Assembly (NCBI GenBank): GCA_009774215.1
Contig: VSNH01000001.1
Span: 53,420-117,419, forward strand
Reading direction: 5' to 3'
DNA from: Lachnospiraceae bacterium
GTDB taxonomy: Bacteria > Bacillota > Clostridia > Lachnospirales > Lachnospiraceae
Length of the DNA: 64,000 bases
In this document: one piece after another, positions 53,291 through 62,277 of the stretch
Position numbering within the stretch: position 1 is the first letter of the stretch
Layout of the letters: the number at the start of each line of letters is the position of its first letter
The notes under the pieces: generated by a model
Told to the model about the DNA's origin: nothing
Databases searched by the model: none
Seen by the model: the letters and a program-made list of their open reading frames with translations, nothing else
Position numbers and translations under genes: made by a program

Positions 53291-53347
53291 GGCTGTTCAG
53301 AATCCTGTGACGTGGTACGCGGATAGGGTTCTGGGCAGCCTTCTTTT
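53291..53347 (+). terminator. Terminator after crh
   Basis: GGCTGTTCAGAATCC and GGGTTCTGGGCAGCC pair over 15 bp using G-T pairs, with a 20-base loop, then TTCTTTT. Confidence 0.65.
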
Positions 53348-53350
53348 ATG

Positions 53351-53429
53351 CGCAGGCCCGCATATGGAAGTTTGCTGATTCACGGCATGCGGGCCGCGCG
53401 ACGAGCAGGGAGAAAATTTTCCCCGCTCG
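53351..53429. repeat. Two-hairpin dispersed repeat, copy A
   Basis: First hairpin GGCCCGCAT...ATGCGGGCC; second CGAGCAGGG...CCCCGCTCG. Closely matches 55498-55579. It sits after the crh terminator and just before the lipid kinase gene. Confidence 0.7.
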
Positions 53430-53451
53430 ATTATTAAGCAGGAGGTAACCG

Positions 53452-54351
53452 ATGGATAAACAGATGCTTTTTGTCTATAATCCCAAAGCGGGAAAGGCAC
53501 AGATCAGGAGTAATCTCTTAGATATCATTGATACCTTTGTGAAGGCGGGCTATGAAGTGACGGCTTATCCGACACAGGCGCCGGGAGACGCGGTTAAGGC
53601 CGTGCAGGAAAGACGCGCCGGTTACGATATGGTAGTGTGCAGCGGCGGGGACGGCACTCTTGACGAAGTGGTGACAGGCATGATGAAGTCGGAGGAGCGG
53701 CTTCCCATCGGCTATGTTCCGGCGGGCAGCACCAACGATTTTGCCAACAGCCTGAAAATTCCGAAGAGTATGCTGCAGGCGGCGGACGTGGTGGTAAACG
53801 GCAGAACCTTCGCCTGTGATGTGGGTAAATTTAATTACAATATATTTATTTATGTGGCGGCTTTCGGTATTTTTACGGATGTATCCTACGGGACGCCGCA
53901 GGATACGAAAAATGTGCTGGGACATGCGGCTTATCTGATAGAAGGGGTCAGGCGTCTGCCTTCGGTGCGTTCCTATCCTCTGAAAATCACCTGCAACGGC
54001 GAGGTGATCGAGGGAGAATTTCTTTACGGTATGGTGACCAACTCCCATTCCGTGGGAGGGTTTCGCGGTATTACGGGGCAGAATGTGGCGCTGGATGATG
54101 GGCTTTTCGAGGTGACGCTGATCCGCAAGCCAACGAATCCGTTAGACATCAACAATATCATTCGTGCCCTTGTGGATAAGCGCGTGAAATCGGAGCATAT
54201 TTATACTTTTACCACCGAAAAACTGAAGGTGGAGTCGGAAGAGCCCGTGGCCTGGACGCTGGACGGAGAGTTTGGCGGGGATCATCAGTCGGTGGTGATT
54301 GAGAGCTGGCACCGGGCGCTCGAAATCCGCGTTCCCGATGAGACGGAGTGA
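53452..54351 (+). CDS. Diacylglycerol/lipid kinase family protein (YegS/DgkB-like)
   Basis: 299 residues. N-terminal FVYNPKAGKAQIRSNL, the nucleotide-binding GGDGT motif in VVCSGGDGTLDEVV, and GYVPAGSTNDFANSL; a C-terminal beta domain contains VGGFRGI and ALDDGLFEVTLIRKP. This is the DAGK_cat fold found in DgkB, YegS and BmrU. Likely reaction: ATP-dependent phosphorylation of diacylglycerol or a related lipid at the inner membrane face. GGAGG precedes the ATG. It is separated from crh by a terminator and a repeat, so it is probably its own unit, but no promoter was pinned down. Confidence 0.87.
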   Translation: MDKQMLFVYNPKAGKAQIRSNLLDIIDTFVKAGYEVTAYPTQAPGDAVKAVQERRAGYDMVVCSGGDGTLDEVVTGMMKSEERLPIGYVPAGSTNDFANSLKIPKSMLQAADVVVNGRTFACDVGKFNYNIFIYVAAFGIFTDVSYGTPQDTKNVLGHAAYLIEGVRRLPSVRSYPLKITCNGEVIEGEFLYGMVTNSHSVGGFRGITGQNVALDDGLFEVTLIRKPTNPLDINNIIRALVDKRVKSEHIYTFTTEKLKVESEEPVAWTLDGEFGGDHQSVVIESWHRALEIRVPDETE

Positions 54352-54380
54352 TTGACTTTCCGGGGACTGGCTGTTAAAAT
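54352..54380 (+). promoter_or_regulatory. Promoter of fba
   Basis: TTGACT (54352-54357), 17 bp, TAAAAT (54375-54380); begins directly after the lipid kinase stop codon, 60 bases before the strong ribosome site of fba. Confidence 0.65.
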
Positions 54381-54442
54381 AAAATTGGTTTCCAGATGAT
54401 GGAAAAGCAATAAAAAATTAAAATAGAAAGGAAGAAAACATT

Positions 54443-55411
54443 ATGGCATTAGTAACTACCAAGGAAATGTTTAAGAAGGCTTATGACGGCGGATATGCAG
54501 TCGGCGCTTTCAATGTGAACAACATGGAGATCGTTCAGGGTATTACCGAGGCGGCAGGCGAGTTGAAGAGCCCCGTTATCCTGCAGGTTTCCAAGGGCGC
54601 CCGCGCATATGCGAACCACACCTATCTGGTGAAACTGGTTGAGGCGGCTGTAGCGGAGAATCCGGAGATTCCGATCGCGCTTCATCTGGATCACGGCGAT
54701 ACCTTCGAGCTTTGTAAATCCTGTATCGACGGCGGATTTACCTCTGTTATGATCGATGCTTCTTCCAAGTCTTTCGAGGATAATATCGCACTGACCAAGC
54801 AGGTAGTTGAATATGCACATGACAAGGGCGTTGTGGTTGAGGCTGAGCTGGGTACGCTTGCCGGCGTTGAGGATGAGGTTGTTGTAGAGGCAGGCAAAGA
54901 ATCCTATACCCATCCCGAGGAAGTGGAGGAGTTCGTAGAGAAGACAGGCTGTGACTCTCTCGCTATCGCAATCGGTACTTCCCATGGTGCGTACAAGTTC
55001 ACGGCTGCACAGTGTACCAGAAATGAGGAAGGCATTCTTGTTCCCCCGCCGCTTCGTTTCGACGTGCTCGAGGAGTGCATCAAGAGACTGCCCGGTTTCC
55101 CGATCGTGCTTCACGGTTCCTCTTCCGTTCCGCAGGAGTTTGTTAAGATGGTGAACCAGTACGGCGGAAATATGCCTGATGCAGTAGGTATCCCGGAGGA
55201 GCAGCTTCGTAAGGCAGCAGAGCTTGCCGTATGTAAGATCAACATCGACTCCGATATCCGTCTGGCTATGACAGGTAATATCCGCAAGTATTTCGCGGAG
55301 CATCCGGATCACTTTGATCCCCGTCAGTATCTCAAGCCCGCAAGACAGGCTGTGAAGGATATGGTAGCGCACAAGATTAAGAACGTGCTCGGTTCCGACG
55401 GCAAGGCGTAA
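54443..55411 (+). CDS. fba: Fructose-bisphosphate aldolase, class II
   Basis: 322 residues. Zinc ligands and active site are visible: ALHLDHGDTFELC (HxDHG), Glu in EAELGTLAGVEDE, AIAIGTSHGAYKF, and LHGSSSVPQEF. The insert after TSHGAYKF (TAAQCTRNEEGILVPPPLRF) is in the usual place. Reaction: reversible cleavage of fructose-1,6-bisphosphate to glyceraldehyde-3-phosphate and DHAP. GAAAGGAAG precedes the ATG. The gene looks biased to GGT/CTG-type preferred codons, as for a highly expressed glycolytic gene. Monocistronic, ends at a strong terminator. Confidence 0.96.
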   Translation: MALVTTKEMFKKAYDGGYAVGAFNVNNMEIVQGITEAAGELKSPVILQVSKGARAYANHTYLVKLVEAAVAENPEIPIALHLDHGDTFELCKSCIDGGFTSVMIDASSKSFEDNIALTKQVVEYAHDKGVVVEAELGTLAGVEDEVVVEAGKESYTHPEEVEEFVEKTGCDSLAIAIGTSHGAYKFTAAQCTRNEEGILVPPPLRFDVLEECIKRLPGFPIVLHGSSSVPQEFVKMVNQYGGNMPDAVGIPEEQLRKAAELAVCKINIDSDIRLAMTGNIRKYFAEHPDHFDPRQYLKPARQAVKDMVAHKIKNVLGSDGKA

Positions 55412-55460
55412 AACGTACACGTAGTATACGGATGCATTTTTTGAACTAAGCATAAAATAT

Positions 55461-55497
55461 CCCGGCGTAGTTTAATAGCTGCGCCGGGGTTTTTATT
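55461..55497 (+). terminator. Terminator of fba
   Basis: CCCGGCGTAG / CTGCGCCGGG 10-bp stem (one G-T pair), loop of 8, followed by GTTTTTATT. Confidence 0.88.
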
Positions 55498-55579
55498 CGC
55501 AGGCCCACATATGGAAGTTTGCTGTTTCACAGCATGCGGGCCGCGCGGCGAGTAGGGAAAGATAGCTCTTCCCTACTCA
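55498..55579. repeat. Two-hairpin dispersed repeat, copy B
   Basis: Same architecture as 53351-53429: first hairpin GGCCCACAT...ATGCGGGCC, second GAGTAGGGAA...TTCCCTACTC. In the second hairpin both arms differ from copy A in a way that keeps pairing. It ends 10 bases from the agcS stop codon, between convergent genes. Confidence 0.7.
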
Positions 55580-55588
55580 ATTATCATT

Positions 55589-57082
55589 TTACTTATACAT
55601 TTCCTTCAACTCCTCCGCATGCGTATCCTCGATATCCGGGAAAGCGGAGAGCATCGGCTTCACGTTCTCTTTTTTCAGTATTCTTGCCACATAGTTTCTT
55701 GTGATCTTCATAACGATAGGTGACAGACTTAAGATGCCGATCAGGTTCGGAATCGCCATCAGCCCGTTAAAGGTATCGGAGAGATCCCATGCCAGCCCCA
55801 GATTCATTGTCGCGCCCACATAGATCATCAGGACGAACACGATCTTGTACGCGATCATGGACTTGGTGCCGAAGAGATACTCCCATGCTTTAGAACCGTA
55901 GTGGCTCCAGCCGAGCACCGTAGAGAAGGCGAACAGCAGGATTGCAATGGCGATAAACATGGGCCCGATGCTGCCGAATTTGGTGGCGAAAGCCTCGCCT
56001 ACCAGGGCGGAACCCTCGGAAGCGCTTAATACCGCGCCGGTTTCCAGATCCACCAAACCGGAGGAGAGCACCACGAAAGCGGTCAGTGTGCAGACAACCA
56101 TCGTGTCCGCGAACACTTCGAAAATGCCCCACATACCCTGGCGCACAGGCTCTTTCACGTTGGAGCTGGAGTGTACCATAACGGAGGAGCCAAGTCCCGC
56201 CTCGTTGGAGAACACACCGCGCTTCATGCCCCATGTGAGCGCCATTTTCACGCCACTGCCGACGATACCGCCGCCCACTGCGCGAAGACCGAATGCACCT
56301 TTAAAGATAGCGGAGAAAACCGCGCCGCACTGATCAATGTTCATAAAGAAGAGTATCAGGGCGCCTACGATATAGATGATAGCCATGAAGGGCACCAGCT
56401 TTTCCGTAACGGAAGCGATACGCTTCAGACCGCCCACGATCACGAGACCTGCAAGAATTAAAAGTGCGATGCCGGTTATATATGTAGGCACGCCGAAAGC
56501 GGACTTCATGTTGCCGGAAATAGAGTTAATCTGGCTCATGTTGCCGATACCGAAAGAAGCCATGACACAGAAGATGGAGAATAGGACGGCAAGTACCGCG
56601 CCGATTTTTTGAAAGCCCTTGTAGGAGCCGAGTCCGTCCTTCAAGTAATACATCGCGCCGCCGCACCATTCGTCCCGCTCGTTTTTGCGGCGGTAGTAGA
56701 TGCCGAGCACATTCTCGGAATAGTTGGTCATCATGCCGAAGAACGCCACAATCCACATCCAGAAGATAGCGCCGGGACCGCCCGAAATCAGCGCGCTCGC
56801 TACGCCGACAATATTACCCGTGCCGATCGTAGCGGCGAGTGCCGTACACAGTGACTGGAACTGGGAGATGGACTGATCTTCCTTGTCTGTGTGTTTCGTA
56901 ATATGTTTGTCGTGAAAAATACCGCCGATGGTACTTTTAAACCAGTGCCCGATGTGGGACAGCTGGAAAAATTTGGTAAGGGCGGTCATCAGAATGCCCG
57001 TACCTACGAGCAGCACCAGCATGGGAATACCCCAGACAAAGCCGTTGACGGCGCTGTTCACATTTGTAATTAATTCAACCAT
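55589..57082 (-). CDS. agcS: Alanine/glycine:cation symporter (AgcS family)
   Basis: 497 residues, about 11 predicted membrane helices. Family landmarks: GTGILMTALTKFFQLSH near the N-terminus, the SQFQSLCTALAATIGTGNIVG segment (substrate/Na+ site), GPGAIFWMWIVAFFGM, and GAMYYLKDG. The C-terminus is cytoplasmic and charged. It imports alanine or glycine with Na+. GGAGGAAAC precedes the ATG. A promoter at 57263-57291 and an intrinsic terminator inside the leader (57170-57203) indicate control by attenuation. Confidence 0.92.
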   Translation of the reverse strand: MVELITNVNSAVNGFVWGIPMLVLLVGTGILMTALTKFFQLSHIGHWFKSTIGGIFHDKHITKHTDKEDQSISQFQSLCTALAATIGTGNIVGVASALISGGPGAIFWMWIVAFFGMMTNYSENVLGIYYRRKNERDEWCGGAMYYLKDGLGSYKGFQKIGAVLAVLFSIFCVMASFGIGNMSQINSISGNMKSAFGVPTYITGIALLILAGLVIVGGLKRIASVTEKLVPFMAIIYIVGALILFFMNIDQCGAVFSAIFKGAFGLRAVGGGIVGSGVKMALTWGMKRGVFSNEAGLGSSVMVHSSSNVKEPVRQGMWGIFEVFADTMVVCTLTAFVVLSSGLVDLETGAVLSASEGSALVGEAFATKFGSIGPMFIAIAILLFAFSTVLGWSHYGSKAWEYLFGTKSMIAYKIVFVLMIYVGATMNLGLAWDLSDTFNGLMAIPNLIGILSLSPIVMKITRNYVARILKKENVKPMLSAFPDIEDTHAEELKEMYK

Positions 57083-57169
57083 GATACGTTTCCTCCTCGT
57101 TTTTGTCTCACACTTGCTTTTTTCGTGCCGGATAAGAAACTGCTGACCGGCAAAATCCTGTCAGTAAGC

Positions 57170-57203
57170 AAAAAAGCGTAGACATACGATATAAATGTCT
57201 ACG
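57170..57203 (-). terminator. Leader terminator of agcS (attenuator; riboswitch candidate)
   Basis: On the minus strand CGTAGACAT / ATGTCTACG (9-bp stem, 9-base loop) is followed by CTTTTTT. It lies between the agcS promoter and its start. Just upstream in the RNA, 57243-57207 folds as ACAGTT...GGAAAT-CCC-ATTTCC...AACTGT, a two-step hairpin with an internal loop. A further CTGAC/GTCAG hairpin lies after the terminator. This arrangement is typical of attenuation, but I do not recognise the sensor as a known riboswitch class. Confidence 0.65.
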
Positions 57204-57262
57204 TCGACAGTTATGGGAAATGGGATTTCCGCTCTAAAACTGTAAGGTGCTTACGGTATTCA

Positions 57263-57291
57263 AGTATACCATAAGACAAAAAGTATGACAA
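57263..57291 (-). promoter_or_regulatory. Promoter of agcS
   Basis: On the minus strand TTGTCA (57286-57291), 17 bp, TATACT (57263-57268). It gives a leader of about 175 bases. Confidence 0.7.
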
Positions 57292-57316
57292 GAGAAAATT
57301 GTATACATGCATAATA

Positions 57317-57512
57317 GCGTGAGAAGAACTTCTAATCACTCGCAGCAAGGGCTGTATCGCAAAGCCAGCATAGCTGACTTGGAAGTTCTAGGAGTTGCTT
57401 TGCAACTCCGTCTCACGAGATTCCGCAAAGTGGAATCATGGGGTTAGCTTGAAAAGAAATTTCCCCGAAAAAGGGAGGATGCCAAGTAAGGTTTCCCCTA
57501 CTTGGCATTTAT
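57317..57512 (+). ncRNA. Candidate structured RNA or palindromic element
   Basis: GCGTGAGA-AGAACTTC (57317-57332) pairs with GAAGTTCT (57382-57389) and TCTCACG (57411-57417), enclosing a branched fold that includes GGAGTTGC-TTT-GCAACTCC (57391-57409). Then come GATTCC-GCAAAGT-GGAATC (57419-57437) and a terminator-like ATGCCAAGTA/TACTTGGCAT (57479-57508) with TTTATT on the plus strand. It lies between two minus-strand genes, so it is not an mRNA end of a plus-strand gene. A clear promoter was not found. It could equally be a stack of mobile palindromes. From 57513 to 57666 I see only AT-rich sequence. Confidence 0.35.
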
Positions 57513-57666
57513 TATGAAAAAGTTTTAAATTAATCAGCTAACTTTGCTATCAGCTTGCTGTGTTGTATCTTATGATCTTAGTATACGGGGCAGAAATGTC
57601 TAAATCGTGATTCTAAAATGAAGTTTTTTAAAATTAATTATGAACATATTATGAACGGACGGCATG

Positions 57667-59214
<1,548 letters not shown>

Positions 59215-59291
59215 CTATTTGTACAATTCATAACCTATATTTATTCTAATGAATGAATAGGATAATAACCATATCTTTTCTTACGCCATAT

Positions 59292-59321
59292 TTGACTTTT
59301 CTTCCGATGTTATTTTATTCT
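59292..59321 (+). promoter_or_regulatory. Promoter of the AraC-family regulator
   Basis: TTGACT (59292-59297), 18 bp, TATTCT (59316-59321). It lies in the 195-bp AT-rich region shared with the divergent GH51 gene, whose own promoter was not resolved. TGAATGAATA/TATTTATTC-type repeats in the middle may be regulator sites. Confidence 0.5.
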
Positions 59322-59361
59322 ATAGGAAAGTGCGACAGAACTGCGGAAAAGGAGGCGTCCC

Positions 59362-60132
59362 ATGTTTCACACAGGCTACTGCGACTACAATCGGTTTAAT
59401 CCGGACTACGATATCATCGACCGCCCCGAAGGCAGCGGGGATTATCTCTTCCTCTATTTCATGACACCTATGAAGGTGCATCTTGGCGGCAGAGCGCAGA
59501 TGACAAAGGAGGGGGCGTTTCTGCTGTATACGCCCGGAGAACCGCAGATTTATCAGGCGGTCAGAAAGTTTAAAAACAGTTTTGTGCATTTTACCTGTGA
59601 TCATGACGATTTTATGGCGGCATACGACCTTCCGGCTAACAGGATTGTCTATCTGCCTTACCCTGACACTATAAATGCCCTGTTCAAAACCATCTACGTG
59701 GAAAGTGTGACAAAGCAGGACTATTATCAGGAGCAGACCGACAAACTGCTGCACCAGATGTTTATTCTTTTTTCCAGACAGCTTCACGCTTTTCCGGAAG
59801 GGAAGGGCATGCATGCGGATCTTTTCGAGGAGTTCAGGAAAGCGCGGATTGAGATTCTGACGCATATTGACAGGAAATGGGATGCGTACAGCATGGCAGC
59901 CCTGACGAATCTCGGGACAAGCCAGTTTTACAGCTACTACAAGCTGTTTTTTAACCGTTCGCCCAAGTCTGAGCTGCTGGATGCCCGCATAGAACGCTCC
60001 AAATATCTGCTGCGGGTGGAAAAACTGCCTGTGGCGCAGGCGGCTATGCAGGCAGGCTTTGACAGTCTGCCGCATTTTACACGCTATTTTAAGAAAGCGT
60101 GCGGGATGACGCCTTCGGAATACAGATTGTAA
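59362..60132 (+). CDS. AraC-family transcriptional regulator
   Basis: 256 residues. N-terminal cupin-like sugar-sensing domain (GDYLFLYFMTPMKVHLGGRA, GAFLLYTPGEPQIYQA) and C-terminal double helix-turn-helix: MAALTNLGTSQFYSYYKLFF, then VAQAAMQAGFDSLPHFTRYF with KKACGMTPSEYRL, the AraC end signature. AAGGAGG precedes the ATG. Divergent from the GH51 gene, so probably its sugar-responsive activator. Its 3' end overlaps the convergent kinase gene by 44 bases. Confidence 0.92.
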   Translation: MFHTGYCDYNRFNPDYDIIDRPEGSGDYLFLYFMTPMKVHLGGRAQMTKEGAFLLYTPGEPQIYQAVRKFKNSFVHFTCDHDDFMAAYDLPANRIVYLPYPDTINALFKTIYVESVTKQDYYQEQTDKLLHQMFILFSRQLHAFPEGKGMHADLFEEFRKARIEILTHIDRKWDAYSMAALTNLGTSQFYSYYKLFFNRSPKSELLDARIERSKYLLRVEKLPVAQAAMQAGFDSLPHFTRYFKKACGMTPSEYRL

Positions 60133-62107
60133 ACGTGGTTCCCTCCCCTTCTCTGGATACCGCTTCTATCTGCCCCGCGTGTTCTAAGACGATGGTGCGG
60201 GTGATGGCCAGCCCCAGCCCCTGGCCGCCCTTGTCGCTGCGGGTGGTGTAGGAGCGGCGGAAAATGTTGGGCAGGTCTTTTTCCGGGATGCCGCAGCCGG
60301 TGTCCGAAACGGCGATATAGGCAGAATCCGCATCCGCTGTGAGGGAGAGCGTTATTCTGCCCTCCGGCGGCGTAAAGTCGGCGGCATTGTACAAAAGGTT
60401 TTCCAGCGCGCGGAAAAGCTGCTCGCGGTTCGCCATAATATAACATGGACGGGGCGTAATGTCCGCAAAAACATTCGGCCCGTAAAGTTCTATGATCGGG
60501 CGGCAGTTGTGATAGAAATCCGAGAGGAAAGTATTGAGCAGCAGGGGCTCCATCTTGGCGGGAGCGCTTGTCCGGGCGGCAATCTCCTGGATGGATTTCA
60601 GGCGATCGGATAAAATACTGCACTGCTCTTCTATATGAAGCATTCTTTTATGGGTGTCCTCATCCAGCAAAATATCATTCAGCCGTATAATCTGCGCCAT
60701 GTTAGAGAGGGAGGTCAGGGGCGATTTCATATCGTGTCCCAGTTCTGCGATCAACTGGCCTCTCTCCATGAGGAGTCTGCGCAGATGCTCTGTCTTTTCC
60801 TCCACCTCCTCCTGCAGATGGAGATTCAGCCGTTTGTTTTCCGCTGTCATTTCCCGGCTTCGCCGCACCATCAGAAAGGCAAAGGCGATTACCATGCAGA
60901 AGGAGCCGTACTCCTCGGGATATGCGCCGACAAACGGTTCAAAGTACCCGATGGAGAGGACGCTGTAAATGAGGCAGACGCCGTTTGCGGCAGCGGCGGC
61001 AAGAATGACCTTAATATCAGGCAGCCCCATAAGACCGCCATAGACGGACAGAGTGATAAGCAGGAGCGCCATAATGGCTTTATACCATGAGACGAGCGGC
61101 CCGTACCACATCACAAGCCCGGGAATGGCGGGTAGTACAAACAGAGGGACGAGGACGACAGCCGCGCAGGCCCCTAAGGTAAGAGCGCGGAGCCCTTTTC
61201 TCAGTCGGCGGGCGATTACACTGTTTTTCGATTTCGGTAAAAACAGCAGAAGGGCGATCTGCATGGAAAAATAAATGCCGGAAACGGCGGCGGCATCTTC
61301 CACCGCATAGAGGACGCGCACGAAGGGCACGCCAGGCAGTCTTAAAAAGGGGTAGCAGATTCGCAGCGCGAAGGACAGGCTTAACATGCCAAAGTAAAAC
61401 GTGGCTGTTTTGCTGCCATCCTCTCTGTGTTCCCAGAGCGCAATGCAGAATAGAGCGAGAGTGAGCGATGAAAAGAGCAGCAGCCCGTAGAGGAACATAC
61501 GCGCGGCGATGAGACGGCTGACACTGTCCGCTGTTCCGATGACAGGCGCGTACCAGATGCCTCCGTAGTAGTGAGAATGGTTGGCAGTCTGGATCACCAG
61601 CTCTGCCTCCCCGTCAAGCGTAAAGGCATACGCGCTGTCCCGGATCAGGGGAGCGTAATGCGCAGGGGACACATCGCCGGTTTGGCCCAGGCAAATTCCG
61701 TTTACATAGACGCGTGCGGCGCAGAGAGGCTCCTGCAGATAGAGAAGAACATTTCCGTTTCCCCGCAGACGAAGCCGCCAGGTGGAGACCCCGTAGGGAT
61801 TTTTGTCTTCGTGGAACAGGGCGAGATTTGGATATTCACCGGCCCACGTGGTGTAATGGGCAGGCGCTTCGGCAAAAAGCTCGTCCGGGGTTAGCAGGAC
61901 ATCCGGATAAAGCTCCCAACCGTTCACAAGGGAGCAGTATCCTTTTTCTGGAATCATGTAAACTTGGCCTTGTGCCGGAGCCGCCTTTGTTATATATTTA
62001 TTATCATACTGCGCGATGGCTGACAGTCCGAGCAGGCTCAAAAGAATGGCCCCCGCGGCTGTCAGAACGGTTTGCAATGCAGATTTCGTAAGTGTGGTTC
62101 GTTTCAT
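60089..62107 (-). CDS. Sensor histidine kinase with extracellular jelly-roll-like and seven-helix region
   Basis: 672 residues from ATG 62107 (MKRTTLTKSA). A TTG at 62149 is in frame but has no ribosome site. After an N-terminal membrane segment comes a secreted beta-sandwich-like domain (STWRLRLRGNGNVLLYLQEP, NGICLGQTGDVSPAHYAPLI), then about seven membrane helices (residues 210-420), as in 7TMR-DISM receptors. A coiled linker (ENKRLNLHLQEEVEEKTEHL), H-box LGHDMKSPLTSLSNM, N-box ALENLLYNAADFTPP and G boxes DTGCGIPEKDL and GGQGLGLAIT follow. No response regulator gene adjoins it, so it is an orphan here. The beta-sandwich suggests carbohydrate sensing, which is inference. Confidence 0.9.
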   Translation of the reverse strand: MKRTTLTKSALQTVLTAAGAILLSLLGLSAIAQYDNKYITKAAPAQGQVYMIPEKGYCSLVNGWELYPDVLLTPDELFAEAPAHYTTWAGEYPNLALFHEDKNPYGVSTWRLRLRGNGNVLLYLQEPLCAARVYVNGICLGQTGDVSPAHYAPLIRDSAYAFTLDGEAELVIQTANHSHYYGGIWYAPVIGTADSVSRLIAARMFLYGLLLFSSLTLALFCIALWEHREDGSKTATFYFGMLSLSFALRICYPFLRLPGVPFVRVLYAVEDAAAVSGIYFSMQIALLLFLPKSKNSVIARRLRKGLRALTLGACAAVVLVPLFVLPAIPGLVMWYGPLVSWYKAIMALLLITLSVYGGLMGLPDIKVILAAAAANGVCLIYSVLSIGYFEPFVGAYPEEYGSFCMVIAFAFLMVRRSREMTAENKRLNLHLQEEVEEKTEHLRRLLMERGQLIAELGHDMKSPLTSLSNMAQIIRLNDILLDEDTHKRMLHIEEQCSILSDRLKSIQEIAARTSAPAKMEPLLLNTFLSDFYHNCRPIIELYGPNVFADITPRPCYIMANREQLFRALENLLYNAADFTPPEGRITLSLTADADSAYIAVSDTGCGIPEKDLPNIFRRSYTTRSDKGGQGLGLAITRTIVLEHAGQIEAVSREGEGTTFTICIPKASSRTLS

Positions 62108-62177
62108 GTTATTACATATTCCTTTCGGGAAGAGTGACAGGTTGAACAAATTCTCTGATGAGCAATTTATTCGACCA

Positions 62178-62237
62178 AGAATTTGTGCCGAGGCGTCACA
62201 AATTCTATTGATCGCAGAGCAGAATGTGAAATTCTGC
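62178..62237. repeat. Pair of perfect palindromes in the kinase/surface-protein gap
   Basis: AGAATTTGTG-CCGAGGCGT... pairs with CACAAATTCT (62178-62206), followed by GCAGAAT-GTGAA-ATTCTGC (62219-62237). Another CAAATTCT lies at about 62154. The divergent spacer 62108-62277 holds little else, and no promoter was clear. Confidence 0.6.
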
Positions 62238-62277
62238 CCGCGTTCTCAGCTTAAAACGCTTCGGAATGGCGGTAAAA

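Noticed and set aside
53297..55530. Two short minus-strand frames sharing QQTSICGPA
   Set aside because: The shared peptide comes only from the two-hairpin repeat read through in one frame; no ribosome site.
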